From contig JABDCE010000001.1 of the NCBI GenBank assembly GCA_013288285.1, positions 1-32,123 of the forward strand: DNA of 32,123 nt. The letters are read 5' to 3'. A model generated the notes under the pieces. It searched no databases. It was not told where the DNA came from and saw only the letters and a list, made by a program, of their open reading frames with translations. The stretch comes from Bacteroidota bacterium (GTDB lineage: Bacteria; Bacteroidota; Bacteroidia; Chitinophagales; Chitinophagaceae). Numbering within the stretch: the first letter of the stretch is position 1; each line of letters starts with the position of its first letter. A program made the translations under genes and the position numbers. Below, in pieces: positions 8,124 through 16,445 of this stretch.

Positions 8124-9743
8124 ATATTGGTCGCCGCGCAGAATGTCGAGCGCCTTGTTTACCACTTCATCGTCTTTAAGGCTCACCGCATAATAACCAT
8201 CGTCCCTGAACAGGTAACGGGCAAGCTGTGCTTTTATCTGCAGGTTAAAGTATCCGGCGTTGGCAGGCTTCGACAATTCTATCAGCACCCGTTTCTTCGT
8301 TCCCGGATCCAGCATTGCCAGGTAATCATTGGCTACTTGTGCGGGTGCAGTAAAAGACTTTGCGAAATCAGAGACACTGTTGAATTTCAGGTTAGGGCGG
8401 TTATGAATGAAGTAATCCCATATGGCTGTTTTCAGTTCCTGGCTATAGATCATAGACAAAAGTCCTGATGATAAACGGGAGGTGTCATAAGGTACAAACA
8501 CATCGGGTTTGATGCCACCACCACCGTAAACTACACGGTGATTGCCGGTGAAAAAGCGGGTCGTGTCCGCAAGTGTAGAAGTGTCTGCTATGGTCAGTTC
8601 CCCATTCTCAAAACGCTTTTCATAATCCTCCATGTAGGCTTCTTTGCCTTTTGCAAAAGAACGCTGAATACATCGACCCGATGGGGTGTAGTACTTTGCT
8701 ACTGTGAGCCGCAGTGCCGACCCGTCAGGCAGTTCATATTGTTTCTGCACCAGCCCTTTTCCGAAAGAGCGCCTGCCTACTATTACACCGCGGTCCCAGT
8801 CCTGTATAGCACCCGCCAGAATTTCGCTTGCCGATGCCGATCCTTCGTCAACCAATATAGCCAGTTTTCCGTCTTCAAAAACCCCCTTCTCCCCGGCCTT
8901 ATACTCCATCTTTGGTGAATGTATCCCACGGGTATATACAATGAGTTTGCGCCCATCCAGGAAGTTGTCAGCTATAGAGGTAGCAGCATCCAGGTAGCCG
9001 CCCGGATTGTCTCTCAGGTCCAGCACCAATTGTTTGGCGCCCTGGCCCATCAGCTTTTTCAGCGCAGCAGTAAACTCATCATTTGTCGTCGCGCTGAACC
9101 GGTTTATTTTTATGAACCCGGTAGTGCCGTCCAGCATTATGCTGGCTTCTACACTATACAGCGGTATGATGTCGCGGGTTATTGCCACCTGCCGTACAGA
9201 TCCGTTCGTCCGTTTGATGGTTACGTATACATTGCTCTTCTGCTTGCCCTTAAGCATGTGGATGATACGGTCTGAAGTAATATTTTTCCCCGCTACAATG
9301 CTGTCTCCAACTCTAAGTAACTGATCGCCTGTTTCTAAGCCTGCATGAGCAGCAGGGCCATTTTCTATTACATTCGTCACTTGTATGGTATCCCGTACTA
9401 CAGAGAATTCAACACCGATACCGGAAAACCCTCCGTCGAGGTCATCATTGATTCCTTCCAGGTCTTCTGATGGGATATACACGCTATGGGGGTCAAGAGA
9501 TTTTAGTACTCCGGAAATAGCGTCTTTATAGAGTACTTTATCACTGATGGTGTCAACGTATCTGTCCCTCACAAGGTCTATTACTTCATCCACACGAGCG
9601 CTGCGATTAATGACTGAACTGAGATTACGTTTATTACGCAGCGAGTCGCGCAAATTGAAACCCAATATCATTCCGCAGATCAATACTATTGAGAACAGTA
9701 GCGGGGTCCAAACCTTTGATCTATCACTTCTATTCGCGTCCAT
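8100..9743 (-). CDS. S41 family C-terminal processing peptidase
   Basis: About 547 residues. It has an N-terminal membrane anchor or signal (residues 12-30), an S41 N-terminal helical region, a PDZ domain at about 105-185 (GIGVEF to VTIKR) and the protease core. The catalytic dyad is visible: Ser304 in GSASASE and Lys329 in SFGKGLV, with the 25-residue spacing known from Tsp/Prc. DLRDNPGGYL is the oxyanion-region motif. Such enzymes cut proteins from their C-termini in the periplasm. The ATG at 9743 is preferred to a TTG at 9764, because the promoter lies just upstream of it. A paralogue lies at 24184-25881. Confidence 0.94.
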   Translation of the reverse strand: MDANRSDRSKVWTPLLFSIVLICGMILGFNLRDSLRNKRNLSSVINRSARVDEVIDLVRDRYVDTISDKVLYKDAISGVLKSLDPHSVYIPSEDLEGINDDLDGGFSGIGVEFSVVRDTIQVTNVIENGPAAHAGLETGDQLLRVGDSIVAGKNITSDRIIHMLKGKQKSNVYVTIKRTNGSVRQVAITRDIIPLYSVEASIMLDGTTGFIKINRFSATTNDEFTAALKKLMGQGAKQLVLDLRDNPGGYLDAATSIADNFLDGRKLIVYTRGIHSPKMEYKAGEKGVFEDGKLAILVDEGSASASEILAGAIQDWDRGVIVGRRSFGKGLVQKQYELPDGSALRLTVAKYYTPSGRCIQRSFAKGKEAYMEDYEKRFENGELTIADTSTLADTTRFFTGNHRVVYGGGGIKPDVFVPYDTSRLSSGLLSMIYSQELKTAIWDYFIHNRPNLKFNSVSDFAKSFTAPAQVANDYLAMLDPGTKKRVLIELSKPANAGYFNLQIKAQLARYLFRDDGYYAVSLKDDEVVNKALDILRGDQYSKIILGK

Positions 9744-9761
9744 TGTATGAAAAACAGTATA

Positions 9762-9792
9762 CAAAGGTATGCCAATAGCGGCGTAGCAAAAA
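9762..9792 (-). promoter_or_regulatory. Bacteroidota-type promoter for the S41 peptidase
   Basis: Reading the minus strand, a TTTTTG (9787-9792) is followed after 17 bases by TACCTTTG (9762-9769), an exact TAnnTTTG match. The peptidase ATG lies 18 bases further on. It sits in the gap after the SUMF1-fold gene, so the peptidase can be transcribed on its own. Confidence 0.72.
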
Positions 9793-9815
9793 GTTAATGA
9801 TGTGCGGTTTGTCGG

Positions 9816-10589
9816 TTAATAATCCAGTGCCAGCCTGAATCCTATATTCCACTGGCGGGTGTCTTGCGGCATCCGGCTACGGTAAGTGGTGCGGCAGGTA
9901 ATATCGTCGTCAAAATATGAGCCGCCCCGAAGCACGCGCTTAATACCTGTTTTGGGTCCTTTTGGGTCAATTTCATCAACCGTCTTTGAGTAATAATCTT
10001 CTCCATACCAGTCTGCGCACCATTCCATCGCATTCCCCGACATATCATAGATGCCCAGTTCGTTGGGTTGCTTTTGCCCCACAGGGTGCGTAGTTCCTTT
10101 TTCATGCCCGTTCCACGACACTTCATTGATCTTATTGCTCCCTGCATACAGGTAATTCTTAGTGTACTTGCCTCCTCTCGCTGCATACTCCCATTCAGTT
10201 TCAGTCGGCAATCTGTAATGTTTGGTCGGGAATTTCTCATTCAGTTTCCTGATGAATTCATGTATGTCATCCCAGCTTACCTTCACCACAGGGCAGTCGT
10301 CACAGTGTTTATTATCATAGTCAACGCCTGTATACGCCGGCGGATACATCCCCATTATCTTGCGCCACTGGCCATTGGTTACTTCATACTTAGCTATATA
10401 GTAGCTACCTATGCTTACCCTGTGCACTGGCCTTTCATTGTCATATTCGGCATCCTGGAAATGAGGATCGTCGCTGCCCATAAAGAAGCTGGCGCCCTTT
10501 ACAAAGATCATCTGCATCCCCATATCTGTCTGGCTGAAAGAAGCCACACTTATCAATAAAGCTAATACTAACAATGCTGTCTTTTTCAT
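9816..10589 (-). CDS. Secreted SUMF1/FGE-fold (formylglycine-generating-enzyme-like) protein
   Basis: 257 residues with a cleavable signal peptide (KKTALLVLALLISVASFSQ). It is followed by a full FGE-sulfatase domain: MIFVKGASFFMGSDD, PVHRVSIGSYYIAKYEVTNGQW, PVVKVSWDDIHEFI, YRLPTETEWEYAARGG, NELGIYDMSGNAMEWCADWY, RVLRGGSYFDDD and a closing NIGFRLA. True formylglycine-generating enzymes use two closely spaced cysteines in the C-terminal part. Here only one Cys (ITCRTTYR) is found there, so activation of sulfatases is unlikely. No sulfatase gene is near. Similar secreted proteins occur widely in Bacteroidota, including gliding-motility-type lipoproteins, but this one has no lipobox. Confidence 0.9.
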   Translation of the reverse strand: MKKTALLVLALLISVASFSQTDMGMQMIFVKGASFFMGSDDPHFQDAEYDNERPVHRVSIGSYYIAKYEVTNGQWRKIMGMYPPAYTGVDYDNKHCDDCPVVKVSWDDIHEFIRKLNEKFPTKHYRLPTETEWEYAARGGKYTKNYLYAGSNKINEVSWNGHEKGTTHPVGQKQPNELGIYDMSGNAMEWCADWYGEDYYSKTVDEIDPKGPKTGIKRVLRGGSYFDDDITCRTTYRSRMPQDTRQWNIGFRLALDY

Positions 10590-10742
10590 AAATGGTCTGC
10601 TTCGTTTTTAAAATAGTTATTATAAAAACACAGGGCGAATGTACTAATTATCAGTAGCTAAAAAAAAGATGACACGACCGCAACGCTACATTTTGGAGTA
10701 TCTCAGGCCTGCAAACACGATCTCCTCGGGTTTTGAAAAATA

Positions 10743-10771
10743 ACAAGACCTGCTATTATAGCAGGTCTTGT
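10743..10771 (-). terminator. Terminator of the tRNA-Leu gene
   Basis: A 13-bp perfect stem (10743-10755 with 10759-10771) and a 3-base loop lie directly 3' of the tRNA. On the minus strand the hairpin is followed by a T-rich tract (TTATTTTT). Confidence 0.82.
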
Positions 10772-10777
10772 ATTAAG

Positions 10778-10862
10778 TGCGGCAAAGGAGATTCGAACTC
10801 CCATGCCCGTTACAGGCGCTACCACCTCAAAGTAGTGCGTCTACCAGTTTCGCCATCGCCGC
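10778..10862 (-). tRNA. tRNA-Leu, anticodon GAG
   Basis: The 85-base minus-strand sequence folds as a class II tRNA. The acceptor arm GCGGCGA pairs with TTGCCGC and leaves discriminator A. The D arm contains AAACTGGTAGA, and the anticodon stem-loop is CTACT-TTGAGGT-GGTAG with anticodon GAG, reading CUC and CUU. A long variable arm (CGCCTGTAACGGGCA region) is followed by a T arm with GTTCGAATC. CCA is not encoded. The gene has its own terminator. Confidence 0.95.
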
Positions 10863-10999
10863 ATCTCGTATTTGATGGACGGCAAAGATAGTCAAAAAGT
10901 CAAAAGGTTGAAAAGTAAACACAGATTTTCATTCCAGGCGGCTATTGCCCGCCACTGCACTAATTTATGGCAAATTTTATAAAGCGTTTATCTGCAAGT

Positions 11000-12139
11000 T
11001 TACCTTCTTAGTATTATGCGGAATGTAGTACCCTTGCCCACTTCAGAGTGCTTTACATAAATAGAGCCGTGGTGGTATTTTTCTATTATTCGCCGCGATA
11101 ACGACAGCCCCAGCCCCCAGCCTCTTTTCTTTGTGGTAAAACCCGGGGTAAACACCTTTTTAACCTGGTAGTTCGGTATGCCCTTGCCATTGTCCTGCAC
11201 ATCTACCCATACCTGTTGTGGGTGGTTAGCTATGGTAATATCTATTTTCCCATGCCCGGCCATGGCGTCCAGTGCATTGCGTATCAGGTTTTCCATTACC
11301 CAGTCAAGCAATGGGCCACTGATGTTTACAGGTATCTCTTTTTCTTTAGTGTGCAGGGTAATATCTACTTTTTTGGGCGCACGTTTGTGCATATACTCTA
11401 CTATGCCCTCCAGTCGTGTTACCAGGTTTTCCTCTTCCAGTTGTGGTGCGCTGCCTACCTTGCTAAACCGGTCTGCAACCAGCTTCAGTCTGTCCAGGTC
11501 TTTCTGCATCTCAATGACCGCCTCACTGTTCTCGTCGTTATCTCTAAGTAATTCCAGCCAAGCTTCTATTGAGCTTAAAGGCGTACCAAGCTGGTGAGCT
11601 GTCTCCTTCGATAGGCCTACCCAGACCTGGTTTTGCAGGCTCCTGTGCGCAGTAGTCAATGCTATCAATACAACCAGCAGAAAAAGTATAATAATGGCCA
11701 ATTGCACATAAGGGAAGTATCTCAGTTGCGTCAGCAGGTCAGACTCGCCATAATAAACATAGCTTTTCCCCGTACCGAAATCTACCGTTATAGGCAGATG
11801 CAACTTTTTAAATTCAGCCAACCGCTCCTGTATGAGCCGGGCGTTAGGCGCCAGCGATTTTGTAGTATCAATATTCTTAAAATCCTGTATGCCACCTTTC
11901 TCGTCAGTAATGATGAGTGGTATCGCATGGTTTTGTTCAATAATATTACTCGCAAATGCATTTTCCTGGTTGTTATTTGATTGCACTAACGTTTTCAAAG
12001 CGGCCGCCAGTTCCCGAACCTTTTTCGTTTCTTCATCAGCAAGTTTGCCGGCCAGTTGGTTGGTGTAATGCAGTGACGCGCCGACAATAAGCAGTGCAAT
12101 AAGCGATAAATATGTTTTCCAATTTAAATACTGGCGCAT
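11000..12139 (-). CDS. Membrane sensor histidine kinase
   Basis: 379 residues. A membrane helix (about 10-27) is followed by an extracytoplasmic sensor region of about 110 residues, then a second helix (about 145-164). The kinase core comes next: H-box KETAHQLGTPLSS with phospho-acceptor His182, N-box NLIRNALDAM, G1 DNGKGIP, F-box VFTPGFTTK and G2 GWGLGLSLSRRIIEKYH. It should autophosphorylate and pass the phosphate to a response regulator, but no regulator gene is in the window, so it is an orphan kinase here. The H-box HQLGTP is the variant common in Bacteroidota kinases. The gene is divergent from the small membrane protein gene that follows. Confidence 0.94.
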   Translation of the reverse strand: MRQYLNWKTYLSLIALLIVGASLHYTNQLAGKLADEETKKVRELAAALKTLVQSNNNQENAFASNIIEQNHAIPLIITDEKGGIQDFKNIDTTKSLAPNARLIQERLAEFKKLHLPITVDFGTGKSYVYYGESDLLTQLRYFPYVQLAIIILFLLVVLIALTTAHRSLQNQVWVGLSKETAHQLGTPLSSIEAWLELLRDNDENSEAVIEMQKDLDRLKLVADRFSKVGSAPQLEEENLVTRLEGIVEYMHKRAPKKVDITLHTKEKEIPVNISGPLLDWVMENLIRNALDAMAGHGKIDITIANHPQQVWVDVQDNGKGIPNYQVKKVFTPGFTTKKRGWGLGLSLSRRIIEKYHHGSIYVKHSEVGKGTTFRIILRR

Positions 12140-12200
12140 ATATGTTGCCTCCGATAACGAAGGATTGGTAAAAATATTATGATTTTGAAGGAATTACTAT

Positions 12201-12208
12201 TATTTTTG
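12201..12208 (+). promoter_or_regulatory. -7 element for the 72-aa gene and glycosyltransferase
   Basis: TATTTTTG matches TAnnTTTG and lies 21 bases before the ATG at 12230. A TTTG occurs upstream at 12184-12187 but the 13-base spacing is short, so the -33 box is uncertain. Confidence 0.45.
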
Positions 12209-12229
12209 CCAAGGAAATTATAATACTTC

Positions 12230-12448
12230 ATGGACACCCAACATAATAATCACGGAACGGAATTAGATAACCCGCATGATATTGAGCTGAATAAGCCTTC
12301 AAAATCCCGTTTTCTTTTCTTACTCAGTTTCTTCGGCTTCTTCATTTTTGCGTGGTCTGGTTGTTACAACCTGTACGAGCATAAGACGCAGAAACCGGAT
12401 AGTACGCCAGTGCCGAGTAATACCCTTTACGAACCAACCTATAAATAA
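12230..12448 (+). CDS. Small single-pass membrane protein of unknown function
   Basis: 72 residues. A hydrophilic, His- and Asp-rich N-terminus (DTQHNNHGTELDNPHDIEL) precedes one membrane helix (about residues 28-45, FLFLLSFFGFFIFAWSG), and a short polar Pro/Thr-rich tail follows. It has no recognisable domain. It begins just after a Bacteroidota -7 box, and the glycosyltransferase gene starts 19 bases after its stop, so it probably shares that transcript and may be linked to the glycosyltransferase. Confidence 0.6.
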   Translation: MDTQHNNHGTELDNPHDIELNKPSKSRFLFLLSFFGFFIFAWSGCYNLYEHKTQKPDSTPVPSNTLYEPTYK

Positions 12449-12467
12449 TCGATAGCACAATTCCGCT

Positions 12468-13517
12468 ATGATCGTATGCCATAAGGATACAGCCGTTGTA
12501 ATTTTAAGCTACAATGGTACTAAATGGCATGAGTTGTTTTTGCCAAAAATTGTAGAAGAAGCTGCTTCAGGGTATGAGGTTATCGTAGTGGATAACGCAT
12601 CTACCGATGATACGCTGCTATATGTGCAGCGCAACTTCCCCACAGTAAAAACTTTGCAGATAGCTGTGAACCACGGCTTTGCAAATGGGTATTACGAAGC
12701 ACTCAAACAGATCACCGCCAAATACTACATTTTACTCAGCTCTGACTTCGAAGTAACAGAAGGATGGTTTCCTCCGCTGCACAAAGCCATGGAGGCCGAT
12801 GAATCACTGAGTGCCTGCCAACCTAAGATCCGCTATTGGCGAGACAGAGAATGTTTTGAATATGCCGGTGCCGGTGGTGGCTTTATGGACAAATATGGTT
12901 ACCTCTTTTGCCGTGGCCGCATCTTCTTCGATATAGAAAAGGACAACGGGCAGTATGATGATAACATAGAAGTCTTCTGGGCATCCGGAGGCTGCTTCAT
13001 GGTACGCGCGGACCTATACCATAAAGTAGGCGGGCTGGACAATGATTTTTATGCCCACATGGAAGAAGTAGACCTTTGCTGGCGGCTTAAAAATGCCGGG
13101 TACAAAATAGGCTACATAGCCAAATCGCTGGTGTACCATGTAGGCGGCAGCGTTATCAGCTATGGCAGCCCACAAAAACTTTATTATAATTTCCGCAACA
13201 ACATCATCCTGCTCATAAAGAATGAGAAAGGCACCAAGCTACTCTGGCTATTCCCTTTCCGCCTGGTGTTGGATGGCATTGCCGGCCTGCGGCTGCTATT
13301 CACAGGTAAGGCAAAAGAGACCTTTATCATTGTAAAAGCACACTACCATGTATACCGCGAAATAGGCAAGTGGCTGAAACGCAGGCGCGAAAATAAGAAA
13401 CTGCATATACGGCGTAACGAAGAAGGTATCTACAGTCGTAGTATAGTGTGGGATTACTTCCTGCTGCGCTGCAAAAAATTCACGGACCTCAACTGGCAGC
13501 CTAAAAAGTTAAAGTAA
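12468..13517 (+). CDS. Family 2 glycosyltransferase
   Basis: 349 residues with a GT-A fold. Landmarks are VVILSYNGT, EVIVVDNASTDDT (nucleotide-sugar binding), YYILLSSDFEV (the DxD-equivalent region), GGCFMVRADLYHKVGGLD, FYAHMEEVDLCWRLKNAGY (the catalytic-base region ExDLxWR) and YHVGGSVISYGS. It most resembles rhamnosyltransferase-like GT2 enzymes that build surface polysaccharides or glycolipids. The donor and acceptor cannot be told from the sequence. The C-terminal third holds a hydrophobic/amphipathic stretch (KGTKLLWLFPFRLVLDGIAG) and a strongly basic tail, which suggest peripheral membrane association. No other polysaccharide genes are adjacent. Confidence 0.9.
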   Translation: MIVCHKDTAVVILSYNGTKWHELFLPKIVEEAASGYEVIVVDNASTDDTLLYVQRNFPTVKTLQIAVNHGFANGYYEALKQITAKYYILLSSDFEVTEGWFPPLHKAMEADESLSACQPKIRYWRDRECFEYAGAGGGFMDKYGYLFCRGRIFFDIEKDNGQYDDNIEVFWASGGCFMVRADLYHKVGGLDNDFYAHMEEVDLCWRLKNAGYKIGYIAKSLVYHVGGSVISYGSPQKLYYNFRNNIILLIKNEKGTKLLWLFPFRLVLDGIAGLRLLFTGKAKETFIIVKAHYHVYREIGKWLKRRRENKKLHIRRNEEGIYSRSIVWDYFLLRCKKFTDLNWQPKKLK

Positions 13518-13551
13518 ACCAGTCAGTGTTTAAGTCTTCCACATTGTATTT

Positions 13552-14004
13552 TTAGGCAAATAACCGCTCATCTACCTTTATCGGGCGCTGGCTAATGATC
13601 TTTACCTTATTAAATGCCGGATGTCCAGGATTAAGCAAGTAATTATATTCTTCCATCATTAATGCAGACGGCATTCTCAACGCCAGGTATTTATTCGATA
13701 CGATAAAACGGTCGCCGATCGCTTTCAAGTGATCCGGTGGCGGGTTCGTCTGCCAATCTGCAGGTAATTTATCCGGCATCAGCGTAGATATGCTTTCATC
13801 AGGTATATCAATGGCTGCCATGCAAAACCCTTTTGCAGGCACCTTGCCTATGTGTACAACAGCCTCCAGTAAAGCCAAAGCGTGGTTTTGCGCAGTATAA
13901 ACCATGTAGGTATCCTTGCTATTCCACCGCCCGCCATAAAGAGCCGCCCCTCTGCCGCTAAGATCAGTCACGTATCTGCAGTCTGTTATCCGGTATACGA
14001 TCAT
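13552..14004 (-). CDS. RES-domain toxin (NAD+ phosphorylase type)
   Basis: 150 residues, a complete RES domain. Conserved features are YRITDCRY, the GRGAALYGGRWNS loop, MVYTAQNHALALLE and the closing PSALMMEEYNYLLNPGHP. RES toxins of this class (for example MbcT) degrade NAD+ and are neutralised by a cognate Xre/MbcA-type antitoxin. The ATG overlaps the antitoxin stop by one base (TAATG), so translation is coupled and the antitoxin is made first. The gene is convergent with the glycosyltransferase. Confidence 0.93.
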   Translation of the reverse strand: MIVYRITDCRYVTDLSGRGAALYGGRWNSKDTYMVYTAQNHALALLEAVVHIGKVPAKGFCMAAIDIPDESISTLMPDKLPADWQTNPPPDHLKAIGDRFIVSNKYLALRMPSALMMEEYNYLLNPGHPAFNKVKIISQRPIKVDERLFA

Positions 14005-14537
14005 TACGCAAAAATTCCGTGTTCTATTCTTCCCAGCTCATCCATTATCATCCCGATACCGATAGAAGTATCTAATAACTCTTTGGGTTTTTTATTCCCG
14101 AAAGGCAGCAATACACTATCCATCCATTGCCTGAAATTTGCTAAAGAGCCGAATACCTCAGCGCCACGGCTGTACACACCTGCCATTTCCACCATTCTCT
14201 CTGACTGCTCAGGAGATAGTCTTTGCTGAGCTGTGTACCGACGGAGCGTTCTATCAGAGGTGTGTATTATAGAGGCCATTTCTGTTAATGAAATGTCTGC
14301 TATCTCCATCAGGTGAGTCATCGCCTGTTTTGGGATACCCGACCTTATTACCTTTATAAAATCGCTGTTGTTTTTTATATCAGTAAAATCTTTTTTGCCC
14401 TCCATGCCCATTAACCCAATTGTGCGACTGGCGACAGTATCTTGCACATAGCCGTAAGGTATGGATGGCTCAGATACCATTGAAGGCTCGATTTCGTGGT
14501 GTTCGTAATCTTTTGTTTTCTTCTTTGGCTTTTCCAT
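14004..14537 (-). CDS. Xre-type antitoxin with MbcA/ParS toxin-binding domain
   Basis: 177 residues. A charged N-terminus is followed by a helix-turn-helix region (AMTHLMEIADISLTEMASII, then HTSDRTLRRY) and the C-terminal antitoxin domain (RLSPEQSERMVEMAGVYSRG, AEVFGSLANFRQWM, then LLDTSIGIGMIMDELGRIEHG). It binds and blocks the RES toxin encoded immediately downstream. A GTG at 14564 would add nine residues but falls within the operator-promoter region, so the ATG at 14537 is preferred. It very likely represses its own promoter through the palindrome just upstream. Confidence 0.92.
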   Translation of the reverse strand: MEKPKKKTKDYEHHEIEPSMVSEPSIPYGYVQDTVASRTIGLMGMEGKKDFTDIKNNSDFIKVIRSGIPKQAMTHLMEIADISLTEMASIIHTSDRTLRRYTAQQRLSPEQSERMVEMAGVYSRGAEVFGSLANFRQWMDSVLLPFGNKKPKELLDTSIGIGMIMDELGRIEHGIFA

Positions 14538-14540
14538 ATT

Positions 14541-14585
14541 CGGACATTTGTCACAAATGTACACTCATTTGTCCGATTTGCCAAA
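14541..14585 (-). promoter_or_regulatory. Promoter with overlapping operator for the RES-Xre module
   Basis: On the minus strand a TTTG (14582-14585) is followed after 20 bases by TACATTTG (14554-14561), an exact TAnnTTTG. The -7 box is part of a perfect palindrome: an 8-base arm at 14544-14551, one spacer base, and its complement at 14553-14560. A third related half-site, CATTTGTCC, lies at 14566-14574 between the two promoter boxes. Binding of the antitoxin here would block transcription, the usual autoregulation of such modules. Confidence 0.75.
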
Positions 14586-14587
14586 AT

Positions 14588-14968
14588 TTATTTTCCGGCA
14601 ATCATACTTATTTCTACGTTCACACCTTTAGGTAAGCCTGATACCTGAACGGTTTCGCGAGCAGGAGCCCCGGACGAAAAGTAGCTACCATATATTTCAT
14701 TCACCTGGGCAAACTGACCCATGTCGGTAAGGAAGATAGTAGTTTTGAGAATATTGCTAAAACTCATTCCTGCCTCCTGGAGAATGGCGCTTAGGTTTTC
14801 CATAACCTGCTTTGTTTCTGCCTGGATACTATCCATTACCAAATTACCAGATTTAGGGTCGATGGGTATTTGACCCGATATGAATAACATATCTCCGAAC
14901 TGTACCGCCTGATTATATGGCCCTATAGGCGCAGGTGCATTGTCTGTACGAATTATTTTCTTTTCCAT
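14588..14968 (-). CDS. ridA: RidA family reactive-intermediate deaminase
   Basis: 126 residues, standard length. Family landmarks are NAPAPIGPYNQAV, MLFISGQIPIDP, ETKQVMENLSAIL, FLTDMGQFAQVNEIY and the active-site segment GAPARETVQVSGLPKGVNVEISMIA, which holds the Arg and Glu that bind the substrate carboxylate and activate water. RidA proteins hydrolyse reactive enamines or imines formed by PLP enzymes, protecting other enzymes. The ATG at 14968 is preferred to one ten residues upstream, because MEKKIIRT is the normal N-terminus. It is divergent from tsaB. Confidence 0.94.
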   Translation of the reverse strand: MEKKIIRTDNAPAPIGPYNQAVQFGDMLFISGQIPIDPKSGNLVMDSIQAETKQVMENLSAILQEAGMSFSNILKTTIFLTDMGQFAQVNEIYGSYFSSGAPARETVQVSGLPKGVNVEISMIAGK

Positions 14969-15069
14969 GAATACAAAAGTAATAATTCCCAACACCACTT
15001 TAGTATTTCCATATTCTATTGCAGATCACATTTTGCAACAAGTTCTACAGACAACATTCGACATATCAC

Positions 15070-15077
15070 TACCTTTG
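15070..15077 (+). promoter_or_regulatory. -7 element for tsaB
   Basis: TACCTTTG matches TAnnTTTG and ends 9 bases before the tsaB ATG at 15087, which would give an almost leaderless mRNA. No TTTG box is found at the expected distance. Confidence 0.45.
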
Positions 15078-15086
15078 CAGCGCCAA

Positions 15087-15758
15087 ATGACAAAATACCT
15101 ACTACATATAGATACTGCTAGCGACACAGGTACGGTAGCAGTGGCCGGTGACGGGAAAGTAATAGCCTCGCGCACCAGTAACGAATCACGTAACCATGCA
15201 AGCATCATAAATATAATGATAGCAGACGTGCTTGCCGAAGCCCAGATCACGTTCAAAGAGCTAAGCGCAATAGTAGCGTGCGGCGGCCCGGGATCCTATA
15301 CCGGGCTGAGGATAGGCATGGCTACCGCAAAAGGGCTCTGTTATGCATTAGATATACCACTGATCATGGATAGCAGATTAGCACTTCTGGCATACCAGGC
15401 ATATCTAAAAAAAGAAGCAGCATATACGCAATACATATCCTTGCTTACCGCACGTGATAAGGAATATTTTATCAGTATTTATGACCATAAATTCCAGTGC
15501 ACATTACCGCCAAGACATATAGCCGAAGAAGAACTGAAACAAATAGTAGCGGCAAATGATAATATCCACCTAACCACAGATGCACCAGAATCAGTTATTA
15601 ACTCATTGAACGTCAATAATTTGAAAATAAATACAGACATAAATATTCACGTAAATCCCTGGGCTTTGTATGCATTTGAGGAGTATAAATGTAATAGTAT
15701 TGTAAATTTAGCTACGGCGGAGCCATTTTATCTAAAACAAGTTTATACCCATAAATAA
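15087..15758 (+). CDS. tsaB: tRNA threonylcarbamoyladenosine biosynthesis protein TsaB
   Basis: 223 residues. It has the ASKHA-fold start LLHIDTASDTGTVAV, HASIINIMIADVL, and the signature GPGSYTGLRIGMATAKGLCYAL that identifies TsaB. The C-terminal half is poorly conserved, as normal for the family. With TsaC, TsaD and TsaE it helps make t6A at position 37 of ANN-decoding tRNAs, TsaB being the non-catalytic partner of TsaD. The frame is open 49 codons upstream, but the family N-terminus is TKYLLHIDT, so the ATG at 15087 is chosen; it also follows a -7 box. The region upstream of it contains the divergent ridA start. Confidence 0.93.
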   Translation: MTKYLLHIDTASDTGTVAVAGDGKVIASRTSNESRNHASIINIMIADVLAEAQITFKELSAIVACGGPGSYTGLRIGMATAKGLCYALDIPLIMDSRLALLAYQAYLKKEAAYTQYISLLTARDKEYFISIYDHKFQCTLPPRHIAEEELKQIVAANDNIHLTTDAPESVINSLNVNNLKINTDINIHVNPWALYAFEEYKCNSIVNLATAEPFYLKQVYTHK

Positions 15759-15864
15759 TTGAATACTAATAAGTTGCAACATTCTATCAATTAATTTTTT
15801 CATACTTTAACGCTCCGTTAACATTTTTTTTAAACATTATGCGTTTCATATCGCTTTAATTGAG

Positions 15865-15872
15865 TATGTTTG
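15865..15872 (+). promoter_or_regulatory. -7 element for the ArsR-type regulator gene
   Basis: TATGTTTG matches TAnnTTTG. The ATG is 84 bases downstream, so the mRNA has a leader of about 80 bases. A matching -33 box is not obvious. The AT-rich intergenic region has the 9-mer ATCAATTAA twice (one upstream, one inside the leader), possible regulator contacts. Confidence 0.5.
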
Positions 15873-15956
15873 CAGCCCCATTCAATATGTGGAAAAACAA
15901 CAGAGGCATAACAATAAATCTTTTTTTAATCAATTAACATCGTAAAATTTAAAGTA

Positions 15957-16325
15957 ATGGAAACGACTGTATCAGCAAACACTCTGGTTATTCGGAAAAG
16001 CGAAGGTTCTAACGAACAAATTAAATTAGACTACGTAGCAGTAAAGAACGCTGCTATGACCTTAAGGGCTATCAACCACAAACTGCGTCAGCAGATTGTT
16101 AAGTTGCTGGAAGAAAACAAGCGCATGAATGTAACAGACATTTATGTGAAATTGCGTTTAGAGCAGTCAGTAGCATCACAGCACCTGGCTATCTTACGTC
16201 GTGCTAACATCGTTATCACTGAGCGTGATGGTAAGTTCATCCACTATGCATTGAACCACCAGCGTATAGCAGCAGTTGCTAAGTTCGTAAACGAACTGGT
16301 ACACTCTGAAGAAGCTAACGCTTAA
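15957..16325 (+). CDS. ArsR-type winged-helix transcriptional regulator
   Basis: 122 residues. The winged-helix HTH runs from about residue 40 to 105: INHKLRQQIVKLLEENKRMN, then VTDIYVKLRLEQSVASQHLAILRRANIV (recognition helix SVASQHLAIL) and the wing ERDGKFIHYAL. There is no obvious cysteine metal-binding site, as there are no Cys residues at all, so classical metal sensing by thiols is unlikely. The N-terminal 30 residues are an unusual extension. The gene is monocistronic, with a strong promoter element and a strong terminator. Its AT-rich leader contrasts with a coding region of preferred codons, hinting at high expression. Confidence 0.9.
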   Translation: METTVSANTLVIRKSEGSNEQIKLDYVAVKNAAMTLRAINHKLRQQIVKLLEENKRMNVTDIYVKLRLEQSVASQHLAILRRANIVITERDGKFIHYALNHQRIAAVAKFVNELVHSEEANA

Positions 16326-16347
16326 TTCAACAGTGAACGCCTCTCAT

Positions 16348-16377
16348 AAAAATGCCCCGGATTTCCGGGGCATTTTT
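16348..16377 (+). terminator. Strong terminator after the ArsR-type gene
   Basis: A 13-bp perfect stem (16348-16360 with 16365-16377), GC-rich in the middle (GCCCCGG), carries a 4-base loop ATTT and ends in T5. The A5 on the other side means it can also serve the convergent carbonic-anhydrase-like gene. Confidence 0.92.
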
Positions 16378-16445
16378 ATTTATACCCGGAGCACTATAAT
16401 TATTAACCAAAAGTTGAAATACTGTGTGTGAATTTTAAGCGGGCA

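Noticed and set aside
9816..10589. True formylglycine-generating enzyme
   Set aside because: Only one of the two C-terminal catalytic cysteines is present and there is no sulfatase nearby.
14538..14564. GTG start for the antitoxin
   Set aside because: It would sit in the -7 box and operator; the ATG at 14537 fits the promoter.
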